Made by a program: the position numbers and the translations under genes. This document shows, piece by piece, positions 7,937-16,260 of a stretch of 64,000 bases of DNA. The notes beneath the pieces are model-generated. The model was not told the DNA's origin, made no database searches, and saw only the letters and a list, made by a program, of their open reading frames with translations. Origin of the DNA: Thalassospira profundimaris (GTDB lineage Bacteria > Pseudomonadota > Alphaproteobacteria > Rhodospirillales > Thalassospiraceae). The stretch spans positions 310,001 through 374,000 of the forward strand of contig NZ_JPWF01000001.1 in assembly GCF_003326675.1 (NCBI RefSeq), given 5' to 3'. Position 1 is the first letter of the stretch; each line of letters starts with the position of its first letter.

Positions 7937-8100
7937 GTTTCTGTCCCTGTTTGATTCTGATGATGGGGATGGCCCATCCTGACTGTTTGATGGTGCATCC
8001 TAGTGCAACATCGTTCGCACCTCCACCGGGTGCGCGCAGATTTTGGGTCAATTGTCGGAAAGCTTTGCCCGGATTCATGTATGAAATGACGCCAGAAACC

Positions 8101-8133
8101 ACAAAACCCGCCGCCAAGGGCAACGGGTTTTGT
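8101..8133 (-). terminator. Intrinsic terminator of the TAXI-TRAP operon
   Basis: ACAAAACCCG at 8101-8110 pairs with CGGGTTTTGT at 8124-8133, with an inner GCC/GGC pairing. It is about 30 bases beyond the stop of the minus-strand TRAP permease gene. A nearly identical hairpin serves the tRNA-Ala gene at 13103-13133. Confidence 0.75.
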
Positions 8134-8164
8134 ATCACTAAGTCGTTAGTGTTCAGAGACGTCA

Positions 8165-10087
8165 CTATCTAGTGGCGGTTTTTCCACCCTGACGTGTCGC
8201 CATGAACCAGGCCATGGCAATTGCGGTTGCCATCAAGGCAATCCCGGCGATATCGATCCAAAGATTGGCCGGGAAGACCAGAAGGGCGGCGGAAAAACCG
8301 AACAGAACCCGGTTGGTCATCGACAATCTTGGGCCGATGGGCGCAATGCCCTGAATGGCGATGGCCATCATGATCGCCCCGCTCATATAAAGCAGGCTGC
8401 TATAAACAATGTCCTGCCATTCCCCGATCAAAAGCAGTTCGGGTACATAGGCAAAGCTGAACGGCATGATGATGATGGTTGCCCCGTATTTAAGCGCCGA
8501 GAACCCCGTGCGCATGGGTGGGGCCTTGGCAATTGCCGCCCCGGCAAAGGCCGCGACACAAACCGGTGGCGTAATGTTTGAAAGACATGCTGCGTAAAAC
8601 ACCGCAAGGTGGGCTGCAACAGTCGGTACGCCAAGCTGGATCAGGGCAGGGGCCGCGACAACGGAAAGAATGATATAGGACCCGGTCGTTGATGATCCCA
8701 TGCCGATAATGATCGATACAAGGGTCACAAGACAGACCGCGATAAACAGGTTGCCGCCGGAAAAATCGATCAGCACGGACGAGAATTTAAGACCAAGACC
8801 GGCAAGAACAATCCCGCCAATGATGATGCCCAGTGTCCCGATGGCAGCGCCCGCCGAACTGTTGCTTTGCGCACCCCCGATAAGGCCCTGAAGGATCGCC
8901 TTTGGTCCCATGCGGGTTTCGCGGTCACGCCAGGAAAGAACCGCTGCCGATACCGTCCCCCAAAATGCACAGAACTCAGCAGAGAACCCTGCAAACAGAA
9001 GGCCGATAACCACCACAAGCGGCATAAAGAAATGCCAGCCCTTTGCGATGACATCACGGACACGCGGTGTTTCTTCGCGCGGAATTCCGCGCAGGCCAAG
9101 GCGCGCTGCCTCAAGGTCGACCATCGACAGCAAAAAGATAAAGAACACCAGCGCCGGGATAACGTTCATCAGCGCGATGGTCAGGTAGCTGGTCTCGGTC
9201 AGGGTGGCGAGAATAAACACACCTGCCCCCATGACCGGCGGCATGAATTGTCCCCCGGTTGAGGCAATCGCCTCGATCGCACCGGCATCATGGGACTTGA
9301 ACCCGGTTCGTTTCATCAACGGAATGGTAAAGGATCCGGTGGTTACAACGTTGGCCACCGAGGACCCGGAAATCGATCCGAACAGGGCGGATGTCAAAAC
9401 CGCAATTTTGGCCGGTCCCCCGCGCCAGCGTCCGGCAACCGCAGTACCAAGGTCCATAAAGAACTTGCCCGCACCGCTGCGCTCCAGAAAGGCGCCGAAA
9501 ATCATGAAGGGAAACACAAAGGTCGCAAAGGTCGCGGTTACGACCCCGAAAATCGCTTCCTGTGTTGAATAGGTAAATTCCAGAATGCGTTCAATCGACA
9601 TGCCCGGATGCGACAAACGACCGGGCAGATACTGTCCGTAAAAAAGCTGAAGCAAAAAGGCGATGGCAATCAGCGAAATTATCGGTCCAAGAGCGCGGCG
9701 GCTGGTTTCAAGCAGGATCAGGATCGCCAGCGACCCCATGATCAGATCGGTCTGGTTGGGCGATGAAACCCGGAACATCGCATAGCTGACATATTGGTCA
9801 ATCCAATAGCCAAATACCGCAACGGTCAGGATCACCAGCCCGATATCAAGAATGCTGAAACGATCTGTCGGGGATTTCCGCGTTGCCGGAAACAGCATGA
9901 ACACCAGGACCGAGGTCAGCATCAGATAGATGCCCCGGTTGCTTTGGGTCGATACAAGACCAAATCCCGAAGTATAAAGGTAAAAACCGGCAAAACCGGC
10001 GGCAACAAGGTTGAAAGCCAGCGCCTGGGGTCCGCTCAGGGTGCGTTTCGCGCCCTCGACCCGCATCAGCCAGGAAGTATCTGTCAT
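8165..10087 (-). CDS. TRAP transporter permease, fused small and large subunits (TAXI type)
   Basis: A 640-residue polytopic inner-membrane protein. The first 150 residues are the four-helix DctQ-like part and the rest a DctM-like transporter domain (FGSISGSSVANVVTTGSFTIPLM, GQFMPPVMGAGVF, GMGSSTTGSYIILSVVAAPAL, SNITPPVCVAAFAGA). Fused permeases of this length pair with TAXI-family binding proteins, and a TAXI gene lies directly upstream. Such systems use the sodium or proton gradient to import organic acids, including C4-dicarboxylates, glutamate and aromatic acids. The ATG at 10087 is taken; a TTG four codons upstream is an alternative. A hairpin separates it from the binding-protein gene. 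Confidence 0.92.
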   Translation of the reverse strand: MTDTSWLMRVEGAKRTLSGPQALAFNLVAAGFAGFYLYTSGFGLVSTQSNRGIYLMLTSVLVFMLFPATRKSPTDRFSILDIGLVILTVAVFGYWIDQYVSYAMFRVSSPNQTDLIMGSLAILILLETSRRALGPIISLIAIAFLLQLFYGQYLPGRLSHPGMSIERILEFTYSTQEAIFGVVTATFATFVFPFMIFGAFLERSGAGKFFMDLGTAVAGRWRGGPAKIAVLTSALFGSISGSSVANVVTTGSFTIPLMKRTGFKSHDAGAIEAIASTGGQFMPPVMGAGVFILATLTETSYLTIALMNVIPALVFFIFLLSMVDLEAARLGLRGIPREETPRVRDVIAKGWHFFMPLVVVIGLLFAGFSAEFCAFWGTVSAAVLSWRDRETRMGPKAILQGLIGGAQSNSSAGAAIGTLGIIIGGIVLAGLGLKFSSVLIDFSGGNLFIAVCLVTLVSIIIGMGSSTTGSYIILSVVAAPALIQLGVPTVAAHLAVFYAACLSNITPPVCVAAFAGAAIAKAPPMRTGFSALKYGATIIIMPFSFAYVPELLLIGEWQDIVYSSLLYMSGAIMMAIAIQGIAPIGPRLSMTNRVLFGFSAALLVFPANLWIDIAGIALMATAIAMAWFMATRQGGKTATR

Positions 10088-10119
10088 TTGGTCGCGCAAT
10101 CCAATTCAAGACAAAACAG

Positions 10120-10146
10120 GTCTGCCCGACACAGGGCCGGGCAGAC
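10120..10146 (-). promoter_or_regulatory. Intercistronic hairpin between TAXI binding-protein and permease genes
   Basis: GTCTGCCCG at 10120-10128 and CGGGCAGAC at 10138-10146 form a perfect nine-pair stem with a nine-base loop. On the transcribed (minus) strand the stem is followed by CTGTTTTG. It probably lowers expression of the permease relative to the binding protein, or protects the upstream message. Confidence 0.6.
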
Positions 10147-10159
10147 AGGACGTCAAAAC

Positions 10160-11119
10160 TTATTCAACCCACTGACCGGTTTCGCGGTAATAGGCTTCTG
10201 CGCCCGGATGCATCGGCGCACCCAGTGACAGGAAGTTCTTGGTGTCAGGCTTCATCTGGCCCCAGGCCTTGTGACCTGCGGCAAGTGCGTCCTGTTTGTC
10301 ATAGGCCGCGGCAAGCATGCGCTTGACGACATCATCACTCACCCGTTCATGGGCAACCCAGTAAACAGTTGTGTACGGCATGTCGGTTGCCGGAACGCCC
10401 TTATAGGTCGTCTCTGGCATGGTGCCGGTGTGATAGAACGGATATTTCGTGTTGATCTTGCCAAGTTCCTCGTCGCTATAGGGGACGACGATAACATTGT
10501 TGGTTTCGGCAAGTTCGGTCACGGCTGCTGCGGGCGCCGAGGACTGGCAGAATGCATCGATCTGGCCATTGGCAAGCGCACGGCCCGCATCCCCAAAGGT
10601 CATCATCTGCGGTTCGATTTCTTCAAGCAGACCAAGCGATCCCAGAATGTTCGAACAGTTGAACACCGTCCCCGAACCCGGAGGACCAAGTGCGACTTTT
10701 TTGTCGGCAAGATCGGAAAGCGACTTGATGTCATTGCCTTCAAGGGTCACGAAATAGGTCGGACCCTGATAGGCCATTGCGACACCGCGCAACATCGTGC
10801 CTTTGTCGTCACTGGCAAACGGACCGGTCTGCTCAAGCGACATGTAAACGTGTGAACCGTAAACGATCCCCATATCAAGCTCGCCCTTGATCAGGCGCTT
10901 GGCATTTTCCGTGGAGCCGCCCGTGGTGACCTGGGTGATGTTGACATCGGGTAAATCCTTGCCCAGTTCGGTGCCGGCAACACCGACCATGTAATACATC
11001 ACGCCGCCCGGGTTCGAGCCGCCCCAGGCAATATCGGTTTTGCTTTGGGCGATGGCAGATGTGGCAATCAAAGTACCCAGTGCAGTCAAGGCAAGCGTAT
11101 TTGACAGTCTCTGAAACAT
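10160..11119 (-). CDS. TAXI family TRAP transporter solute-binding protein
   Basis: A 319-residue periplasmic protein with a clear signal peptide (about residues 1-24, cleavage near TSAIAQ|S). The mature start, IAWGGSNPGGVMYYMVGVAG, and the central KKVALGPPGSGTVFNCSNIL are TAXI-family signatures. It would bind an organic acid and deliver it to the fused permease encoded immediately downstream. It is the second gene of a minus-strand operon led by a fumarylacetoacetate-hydrolase-like gene, which suggests the transported compound feeds a pathway ending in acylpyruvate or oxo-acid chemistry. The substrate is not identifiable from sequence. Confidence 0.92.
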   Translation of the reverse strand: MFQRLSNTLALTALGTLIATSAIAQSKTDIAWGGSNPGGVMYYMVGVAGTELGKDLPDVNITQVTTGGSTENAKRLIKGELDMGIVYGSHVYMSLEQTGPFASDDKGTMLRGVAMAYQGPTYFVTLEGNDIKSLSDLADKKVALGPPGSGTVFNCSNILGSLGLLEEIEPQMMTFGDAGRALANGQIDAFCQSSAPAAAVTELAETNNVIVVPYSDEELGKINTKYPFYHTGTMPETTYKGVPATDMPYTTVYWVAHERVSDDVVKRMLAAAYDKQDALAAGHKAWGQMKPDTKNFLSLGAPMHPGAEAYYRETGQWVE

Positions 11120-11194
11120 AAGTTCCTCCCGATTTGAAAGTTTTGGGCGTGTTGTTTTTGTTATCGCCCGTTTCCGGTGTTTTGATTTCCGGAC

Positions 11195-11221
11195 GGGGCG
11201 GCGATCAGGTGATCCCGCCCC
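11195..11221 (-). promoter_or_regulatory. Hairpin between the FAH-like gene and the TAXI binding-protein gene
   Basis: GGGGCGG at 11195-11201 pairs with CCGCCCC at 11215-11221, continued inside by GATC/GATC with one bulged base. It lies in the 113-base gap between the two genes. There is no strong T-run, so it may be an mRNA-stability or pausing element rather than a terminator. Confidence 0.45.
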
Positions 11222-11232
11222 AAAGAAGTCCT

Positions 11233-12105
11233 TTAGCGATTGATATTGCGGAAAGTGTTGGACAGGGTGCCGATGCCCTCGATTTCGATGGACACTTCAT
11301 CCCCGGCCTTAAGGTAGCGCGGTGGTTCAAATCCGATGCCAACACCGGCAGGGGTGCCCGTGGCAATCACATCACCAGGCATCAGGGTAACGCCCGCGGA
11401 AATGGTTGCGATGATGGTCGGAATATCAAAGATCAGAAGCCCGGTATTCGATTCCTGGCGCAGCTCTTTATTGACGTGGCAGCGAATGGCGGTGTTCGCG
11501 ATATCAAGCGAATCCCGCGTTACGGCCCACGGCCCCATCGGACAGAACGTGTCTTGCGATTTTCCAATCAGCCACTGGCTGTATTTGCCTTGCAGGTCGC
11601 GGGCGGTAACGTCATTGACGATTGTGTAGCCCCAGACATAATCAAAGGCATTTTCCGGCGAAATCGCACGTCCACCCTTGCCGATGATCACGGCAAGTTC
11701 GGCTTCATAATCCACAGCTTCGCTTGCGCTGCTGTCGATGATGACGTCATCCTGATGGGCAACAACCGTTTCGGGCACCTTGGAAAAGATGATCGGATTC
11801 TTGGGAACGGCACCGGCGGCAGCACTGGAATCAAAGCCGCTTTTGGAAAACTCGTGGGCGTGTTCCATATAGTTTTTGCCGACGCAGAAAATATTGCGCA
11901 GCGGGCGCGGCACAGGGGCCAGCAAAGTCACATCCGCAAGAGAAATCGGCTCTTTGCGGTCTGGCAGTGCGCCCCGGTCAATAAGCGACAATACACCGCG
12001 TGCGGCGTCTTCGGCGGATAAGTCGAACGGTACAACGACACCGCGATCTTCAAGAATCTCGCCAACGCCAACTGCACCATTTGTCCTGAACGTTGCAATC
12101 TTCAA
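11233..12105 (-). CDS. Fumarylacetoacetate hydrolase (FAH) family protein
   Basis: A 290-residue enzyme of the FAH/acylpyruvase/2-hydroxyhepta-2,4-diene-1,7-dioate isomerase superfamily. The active-site region has NIFCVGKNYMEHAHEF, the metal-binding stretch DYEAELAVIIGKGGR, then GYTIVNDVTARDLQ and PGDVIATGTPAGVG near the C-terminus. Members hydrolyse or decarboxylate beta-diketo acids, or dehydrate sugar acids, using Mg or Mn. The TTG at 12105 is chosen because GGAG lies eight bases upstream and the family usually begins near MKIATF; the frame also extends to a TTG at 12132. It is first in the operon with the TAXI-TRAP genes and divergent from a GntR regulator. Confidence 0.9.
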   Translation of the reverse strand: MKIATFRTNGAVGVGEILEDRGVVVPFDLSAEDAARGVLSLIDRGALPDRKEPISLADVTLLAPVPRPLRNIFCVGKNYMEHAHEFSKSGFDSSAAAGAVPKNPIIFSKVPETVVAHQDDVIIDSSASEAVDYEAELAVIIGKGGRAISPENAFDYVWGYTIVNDVTARDLQGKYSQWLIGKSQDTFCPMGPWAVTRDSLDIANTAIRCHVNKELRQESNTGLLIFDIPTIIATISAGVTLMPGDVIATGTPAGVGIGFEPPRYLKAGDEVSIEIEGIGTLSNTFRNINR

Positions 12106-12123
12106 GCCAAATCTCCAAAAATA

Positions 12124-12165
12124 ATATACCAATTCAGTCCATTTCGCTGATTTTGATATACCAAT
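12124..12165. promoter_or_regulatory. Candidate GntR operator: two direct ATATACCAAT sites
   Basis: The ten-base word ATATACCAAT occurs at 12124-12133 and again at 12156-12165, 32 bases apart (about three helical turns). Related words follow toward the regulator (AACCAAGTCAACCAAT near 12171, AATTGGTTGG near 12277). TTGGTATA-type half-sites are typical of GntR/FadR-family regulators. The sites lie between the FAH-like operon and the divergent GntR gene, and the proximal one borders the FAH ribosome site. Confidence 0.5.
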
Positions 12166-12302
12166 GCCCCAACCAAGTCAACCAATTCGCGTATTAATAA
12201 ACCAGTGGTGGTCATTTATAGCAGAAAACAGCCAAAACAGGCTGGACCTTTCAGCTCAAACCTGTTAATTGGATCACAATTGGTTGGATAAAGGGTATCT
12301 CT

Positions 12303-12977
12303 ATGACGCGCACAAGCGCCGACGACATTGCAGTTGAATTGCGTAATCGGATTGAAGACGGACGCTGGCCCGATGGCACGCGAATCCCGCCGGAAAGAGA
12401 CCTGGCAAAAGAATTTGATGTTGCCCGCAATACGGTGCGTCGTGCCTGTGATCTGCTTCAGCAGGATAATCTTCTTGCACGCTATGTCGGACGGGGAACC
12501 TATGTGACGGCCAATGCCAAATCCGGGTCACTGGCCGATATCGCCGCCCGGATGGAAGGAACAAGTCCGGCCGACATGATGGAAATCCGTCTGTTGCTGG
12601 AACCCGAAGCCGCGGCCTTTGCCGCCACCAACGCCACCTCGGCGGAGCTTGCGAATATCGAGGCCGCACACCTAAATGCTGTTGCTGCCGGTGATATGCC
12701 GACGTTTGAACAATGGGATACCGAGTTCCACAAACTGGTTTTTGATTGTTCGCGCAATGAATTGCTGCGCGAGATCAATAATATCCTGACCTTCCTGCGC
12801 AATCAGGGTCCGTGGTTCGAAATGAAGAAACGGTCATTTTCTGACGAGCGCCGCCTGCGCTATTGCGATGAGCATGCCCGCATCGTCGATGCGCTTAATC
12901 AACGCCTGCCCGGCGAGGCCCGCGACGCCATGCATGCCCATCTGGTCACGGTGCAAAGAAACATGCTTGGCCGTTAA
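12303..12977 (+). CDS. GntR family (FCD domain) transcriptional regulator
   Basis: A 224-residue DNA-binding protein. The winged helix-turn-helix covers about residues 1-72 (IPPERDLAKEFDVARNTVRRACDLL…YVGRGTYV). An all-helical FCD ligand-binding domain follows, with its metal-binding Asp/His positions (ETEFHKLVFDCSRN-like DTEFHKLVFDCS; later DEHARIVDAL and AMHAHL). It is divergent from the FAH-TAXI-TRAP operon and is presumably its repressor, responding to the imported acid or a derivative. The probable operator words lie in the shared intergenic region. A terminator follows at 13014. Confidence 0.9.
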   Translation: MTRTSADDIAVELRNRIEDGRWPDGTRIPPERDLAKEFDVARNTVRRACDLLQQDNLLARYVGRGTYVTANAKSGSLADIAARMEGTSPADMMEIRLLLEPEAAAFAATNATSAELANIEAAHLNAVAAGDMPTFEQWDTEFHKLVFDCSRNELLREINNILTFLRNQGPWFEMKKRSFSDERRLRYCDEHARIVDALNQRLPGEARDAMHAHLVTVQRNMLGR

Positions 12978-13013
12978 TCCAGCCCGCCTGCATTCTCTGT
13001 TTCCGGTGCCCTG

Positions 13014-13037
13014 CAAATGCGGGGCATTTGGCTTTTT
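13014..13037 (+). terminator. Intrinsic terminator of the GntR regulator gene
   Basis: CAAATGC at 13014-13020 and GCATTTG at 13024-13030 form a seven-pair stem with a GGG loop, followed by GCTTTTT. It is about 35 bases after the regulator stop codon. Confidence 0.75.
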
Positions 13038-13102
13038 GGGGTGGAATGTTTAACCGGGGCGAGGCTGCTTCGCCTGTTTCATGGAAAAACACCCTTAAAC
13101 GA

Positions 13103-13133
13103 CAAAACCCGTCGCCAAAGGCAACGGGTTTTG
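13103..13133 (-). terminator. Intrinsic terminator of tRNA-Ala
   Basis: CAAAACCCGT at 13103-13112 pairs with ACGGGTTTTG at 13124-13133, with an inner GCC/GGC. On the minus strand it begins three bases after the tRNA 3' end and is followed by TTTTGTCGTTT. It closely resembles the hairpin at 8101-8133. Confidence 0.75.
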
Positions 13134-13135
13134 AA

Positions 13136-13211
<76 letters not shown>

Positions 13212-13262
13212 ACTTTAGTCCGCGTCGCAGATTTGCCTAAGCATTCTCTGCGGCGCGGCGCA

Positions 13263-13291
13263 TATTTAGAAGGTTCGCCAAATGTTGGCAA
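13263..13291 (-). promoter_or_regulatory. Candidate sigma-70 promoter of tRNA-Ala
   Basis: Read on the minus strand, TTGCCA (13291-13286) is followed after 17 bases by TAAATA (13268-13263). The tRNA begins about 50 bases further on, with a GC-rich stretch between the -10 and the start. Confidence 0.5.
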
Positions 13292-13310
13292 GACCTAATT
13301 TCAAAATTTC

Positions 13311-13616
13311 TTAGCGATCGTCGTCGTCTGATTCGACATGCTCGTAGACTTCGCCAAGATCATCATCATCTTCGCCAAGATCCGAAGCATCTTCGAGAAT
13401 ATCATCGTCGAGATCGGTATCGACATCATCGTCAAGATCGGTGACGTCATCAATGTCTTCATCTTCTTCCGGTGCCGGTTTGGCAACCGCGGCTTTCTTG
13501 ACCTTGGTCACGCCATCAGGTGTTTTGCATTTCGGGCAAACAACCGGGCTACGGTTCAGGTCATAATACTTGGTACCACAGGCGAGGCAGTGACGTTTCT
13601 TACCGCGTGCTGACAT
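13311..13616 (-). CDS. TIGR02300 (FYDLN acid domain) family protein
   Basis: A 101-residue protein in two halves. The N-terminal half is a zinc ribbon with Cys10, Cys13, Cys27 and Cys30 (CLACGTKYYDLNRSPVVC…C), where YYDLN stands for the family's FYDLN. The C-terminal half, from about residue 49, is almost entirely Asp and Glu. This family is largely restricted to Alphaproteobacteria and commonly lies next to aroA, as here. Its function is unknown; the acidic tail could contact basic proteins or act as a nucleic-acid mimic. The ATG at 13616 follows a GAGG-like sequence. Confidence 0.92.
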   Translation of the reverse strand: MSARGKKRHCLACGTKYYDLNRSPVVCPKCKTPDGVTKVKKAAVAKPAPEEDEDIDDVTDLDDDVDTDLDDDILEDASDLGEDDDDLGEVYEHVESDDDDR

Positions 13617-13975
13617 TACGGCAAATCCTCTTAATTACCGATATCATCTAAGAAAAAGACTCTGTGTCGCGAAGTGCTGCATTGCAGCGCAAAGCGTAAT
13701 GTCTGAAAGGCCCAATTGCCATCTTGTTGGCGGCTTGTCAAAAGGAAATTTGTCCTTTCGCACATTGATCCGCCAATGATGTGAAACAGGCCCGCCATAA
13801 CATCAATCTTCACGCCAAAATTTGGGTTCGATGCTGGTGCCTGACAACCGCTTGTGCTAGAGCAGGAAGCAGTGGTCCCCATGCAGTGTGAGCGCCCCGA
13901 AACCCGGCTGCACCATATGTGTGGTTCCACGTCGTAAAAACGTAAAATCAAACCGATACTGACAGGTACGCTTCA
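13617..13975. other. Intergenic region between the TIGR02300 gene and aroA
   Basis: About 360 bases between divergent genes. It holds a short inverted repeat, AAAGGA…TCCTTT, near 13740-13760, and must hold the promoters of both genes. No convincing coding frame or RNA gene is visible. Confidence 0.4.
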
Positions 13976-15319
13976 ATGAGTTCTTCGCAAACCAAACGCC
14001 CGCTTTCTTCGGCCAAAACAGGACCAATTTCGGGCGATATCCGGGTGCCGGGTGACAAGTCGATTTCCCATCGCTCCCTGATGTTTGGTGGTCTGGCAAT
14101 CGGTACGACCAAGGTTACCGGCCTGCTTGAAGGCGAAGACGTTCTGGCAACGGCGGATGCAATGCGCAAACTTGGCGCGACCGTCACCCGTGATGACGAT
14201 GGCACCTGGCATGTGACGGGGGTTGGCGTTGGCGCATTGCGCGAACCTGACAGCGTGATTGATATGGGCAATGCCGGGACCGGCATTCGTTTGATGGCCG
14301 GTATCGTTGCCACCCATCCGATCACCACGTTCTTTACGGGCGATGCGTCGCTGTGCAAACGTCCGATGGGCCGTGTTGCCGATCCGCTTTCGGAATTCGG
14401 GGCGCAATTCATCACCCGTGATCGCGGTCGCCCGCCGATGGCTGTCATTGGCACGGACGAGGCAAAGCCTGTTACCTATACCCTGCCGATGGCATCGGCC
14501 CAGGTGAAATCGGCGGTGATGCTGGCTGGTCTTAATACGACCGGCACCACGACCGTAATCGAACCCAAACCGTCGCGTGATCATACCGAACGGATGCTGC
14601 GCCACTTCGGGGTCGCGGTTGACGTCAAAATCAATGACGATGGCGGCCGCACCGTCAGCCTGACCGGCCCGGTCGAGATGAAGGCCGCCGACATTGTTGT
14701 TCCGACCGATCCGAGCTCGGCTGCTTTCCCGATGGTTGCGGCCCTGATCAATCCGGAATCGAACGTGACCATTCGCGATGTCTGCCTGAACCCGCTGCGT
14801 ACGGGCCTGATCACCACCCTGATTGAAATGGGTGGCGATATCACCATCACCAATGAACGCGAAGAAGCCGGTGAGACCATCGGTGATCTGGTTGTGACCG
14901 GCAAAAACCGTCTGAAGGGTATTGTGGTTCCGGCTGAACGCGCACCTTCGATGATCGACGAATATCCGGTTCTTGCGGTTGCCGCGGCCTATGCCGATGG
15001 CGAAACCCGCATGTGCGACCTTGAAGAATTGCGGGTCAAGGAATCGGATCGTCTGGCTGCGGTTGCCGCCGGTCTTGAAGCCAATGGTGTTATTCACCGC
15101 ATCGAAGGTGATGACCTGATCGTGACCGGTGGCGTTGTTCCCGGTGGCGGCATGGTCGAAACCCATTTGGATCACAGGATTGCCATGTCGTTCCTGGTGC
15201 TTGGTCTTGGTGCGGAAAACCCGGTTGCGGTTGATGATGCCAACCCGATTGCCACGAGCTTCCCGAATTTCGAAAAGCTGATGGGGGATATGGGCGCAAA
15301 ATTTGCGCTGCATTCCTGA
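13976..15319 (+). CDS. aroA: 3-phosphoshikimate 1-carboxyvinyltransferase (EPSP synthase)
   Basis: This 447-residue enzyme transfers the enolpyruvyl group of PEP to shikimate 3-phosphate, step six of the shikimate pathway, in the cytoplasm. Both family signatures are present: MGNAGTGIRLM near 100 and RVKESDRLAAVAAGL near 350. The N-terminal GDKSISHRSLM carries the PEP-binding Lys. The length and GDKSISHR form fit the alphaproteobacterial (class II-like) enzymes. It is the first gene of a run with cmk and rpsA, an order common in this class. Confidence 0.97.
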   Translation: MSSSQTKRPLSSAKTGPISGDIRVPGDKSISHRSLMFGGLAIGTTKVTGLLEGEDVLATADAMRKLGATVTRDDDGTWHVTGVGVGALREPDSVIDMGNAGTGIRLMAGIVATHPITTFFTGDASLCKRPMGRVADPLSEFGAQFITRDRGRPPMAVIGTDEAKPVTYTLPMASAQVKSAVMLAGLNTTGTTTVIEPKPSRDHTERMLRHFGVAVDVKINDDGGRTVSLTGPVEMKAADIVVPTDPSSAAFPMVAALINPESNVTIRDVCLNPLRTGLITTLIEMGGDITITNEREEAGETIGDLVVTGKNRLKGIVVPAERAPSMIDEYPVLAVAAAYADGETRMCDLEELRVKESDRLAAVAAGLEANGVIHRIEGDDLIVTGGVVPGGGMVETHLDHRIAMSFLVLGLGAENPVAVDDANPIATSFPNFEKLMGDMGAKFALHS

Positions 15320-15379
15320 TCGCGCGTACCCAATATATAAAGCAATACCGAGCCGTTATATAAACAGGGAGCGAAGCAT

Positions 15380-16024
15380 ATGATCATCGCCATTGATGGG
15401 CCGGCTGCGTCCGGCAAGGGGACTTTGGCGCGCCGAGTCGCGGACGCAATGGACTATGCCTACCTTGATACCGGCCTTTTATACCGGGCCGCCGGTGCAA
15501 AAGTTTTGGCCGCAAATGCCAACCCGGAAAACGAGGATGCGGCAGTTTCCGCCGCAGAAAATCTGAGTGCCGATGATTTGCAGGGCGAAGAACTGCGCAG
15601 CGAGGAAGTTGGAACAGCTGCCTCTAAAGTTGCAGCGATTCCAAAGGTTCGCGCGGTCTTGCTGGACTTCCAGCGTACCCTTGCAACCACCCCGCCGGGC
15701 GGCAAGCGCGGTGCGGTTCTTGATGGCCGCGATATTGGAACGGTCGTTTGCCCCGAAGCTCCAATCAAGTTTTATCTGACAGCTTCGGTCGAAGAACGCG
15801 CAAACCGTCGGTTCAAACAGTTGCAGGAAAAAAATCCCGCTGCTATATACGAGCGCGTTCTCAAAGAGCTTGAAGAACGGGATGCCCGAGACAGTGCCCG
15901 CGATGTCGCACCGCTCACCATGGCAAAAGACGCAATCCATATCGATACGGACCGTCTGAATGCCAATGCAGTGTACGATGCCGTTATGGCGCATATTCGC
16001 ACCCACATGGGTGAGAATGACTGA
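15380..16024 (+). CDS. cmk: Cytidylate kinase
   Basis: A 214-residue (d)CMP kinase that uses ATP to make (d)CDP. The P-loop is GPAASGKGT (7-15). YLDTGLLYRAAG follows, and DGRDIGTVVCPEAPIKFYLTAS carries the nucleotide-binding Arg and Asp. RDSARDVAPLTMAKDAIHIDT matches the C-terminal signature. A GGGAG ribosome site precedes the ATG at 15380. It lies 60 bases after aroA and upstream of rpsA, as in many Proteobacteria, and a terminator-like hairpin follows at 16090. Confidence 0.97.
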   Translation: MIIAIDGPAASGKGTLARRVADAMDYAYLDTGLLYRAAGAKVLAANANPENEDAAVSAAENLSADDLQGEELRSEEVGTAASKVAAIPKVRAVLLDFQRTLATTPPGGKRGAVLDGRDIGTVVCPEAPIKFYLTASVEERANRRFKQLQEKNPAAIYERVLKELEERDARDSARDVAPLTMAKDAIHIDTDRLNANAVYDAVMAHIRTHMGEND

Positions 16025-16089
16025 TCAAAGGGCGTTTTAACCGTCAGGCGATGAACGATTCCGAGGTGCCGGCCATATGGTCAGTCCCT

Positions 16090-16116
16090 AAGGTGAACGA
16101 CATGTGCGTTCACCTT
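16090..16116 (+). terminator. Intrinsic terminator after cmk
   Basis: AAGGTGAACG at 16090-16099 pairs perfectly with CGTTCACCTT at 16107-16116 around a seven-base loop. It is followed by TTCGTCT and separates cmk from the rpsA leader. Confidence 0.7.
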
Positions 16117-16260
16117 TTCGTCTATTGAAGATACGTCTTCCCTAAGCGTCCGGAATTGGACTGCGACTGACAAAATTGCCGCGATTTTGCGGTTTTAAGA
16201 CCACCGGACACAACCGGTTGGCCAGAATATAATGACGATACTCGAAAGGAAGTCTGGTTT

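Noticed and set aside
13973-15313. 446-residue open frame antisense to aroA
   Set aside because: It mirrors aroA codon structure on the opposite strand, has no recognisable motifs, and aroA is certain.
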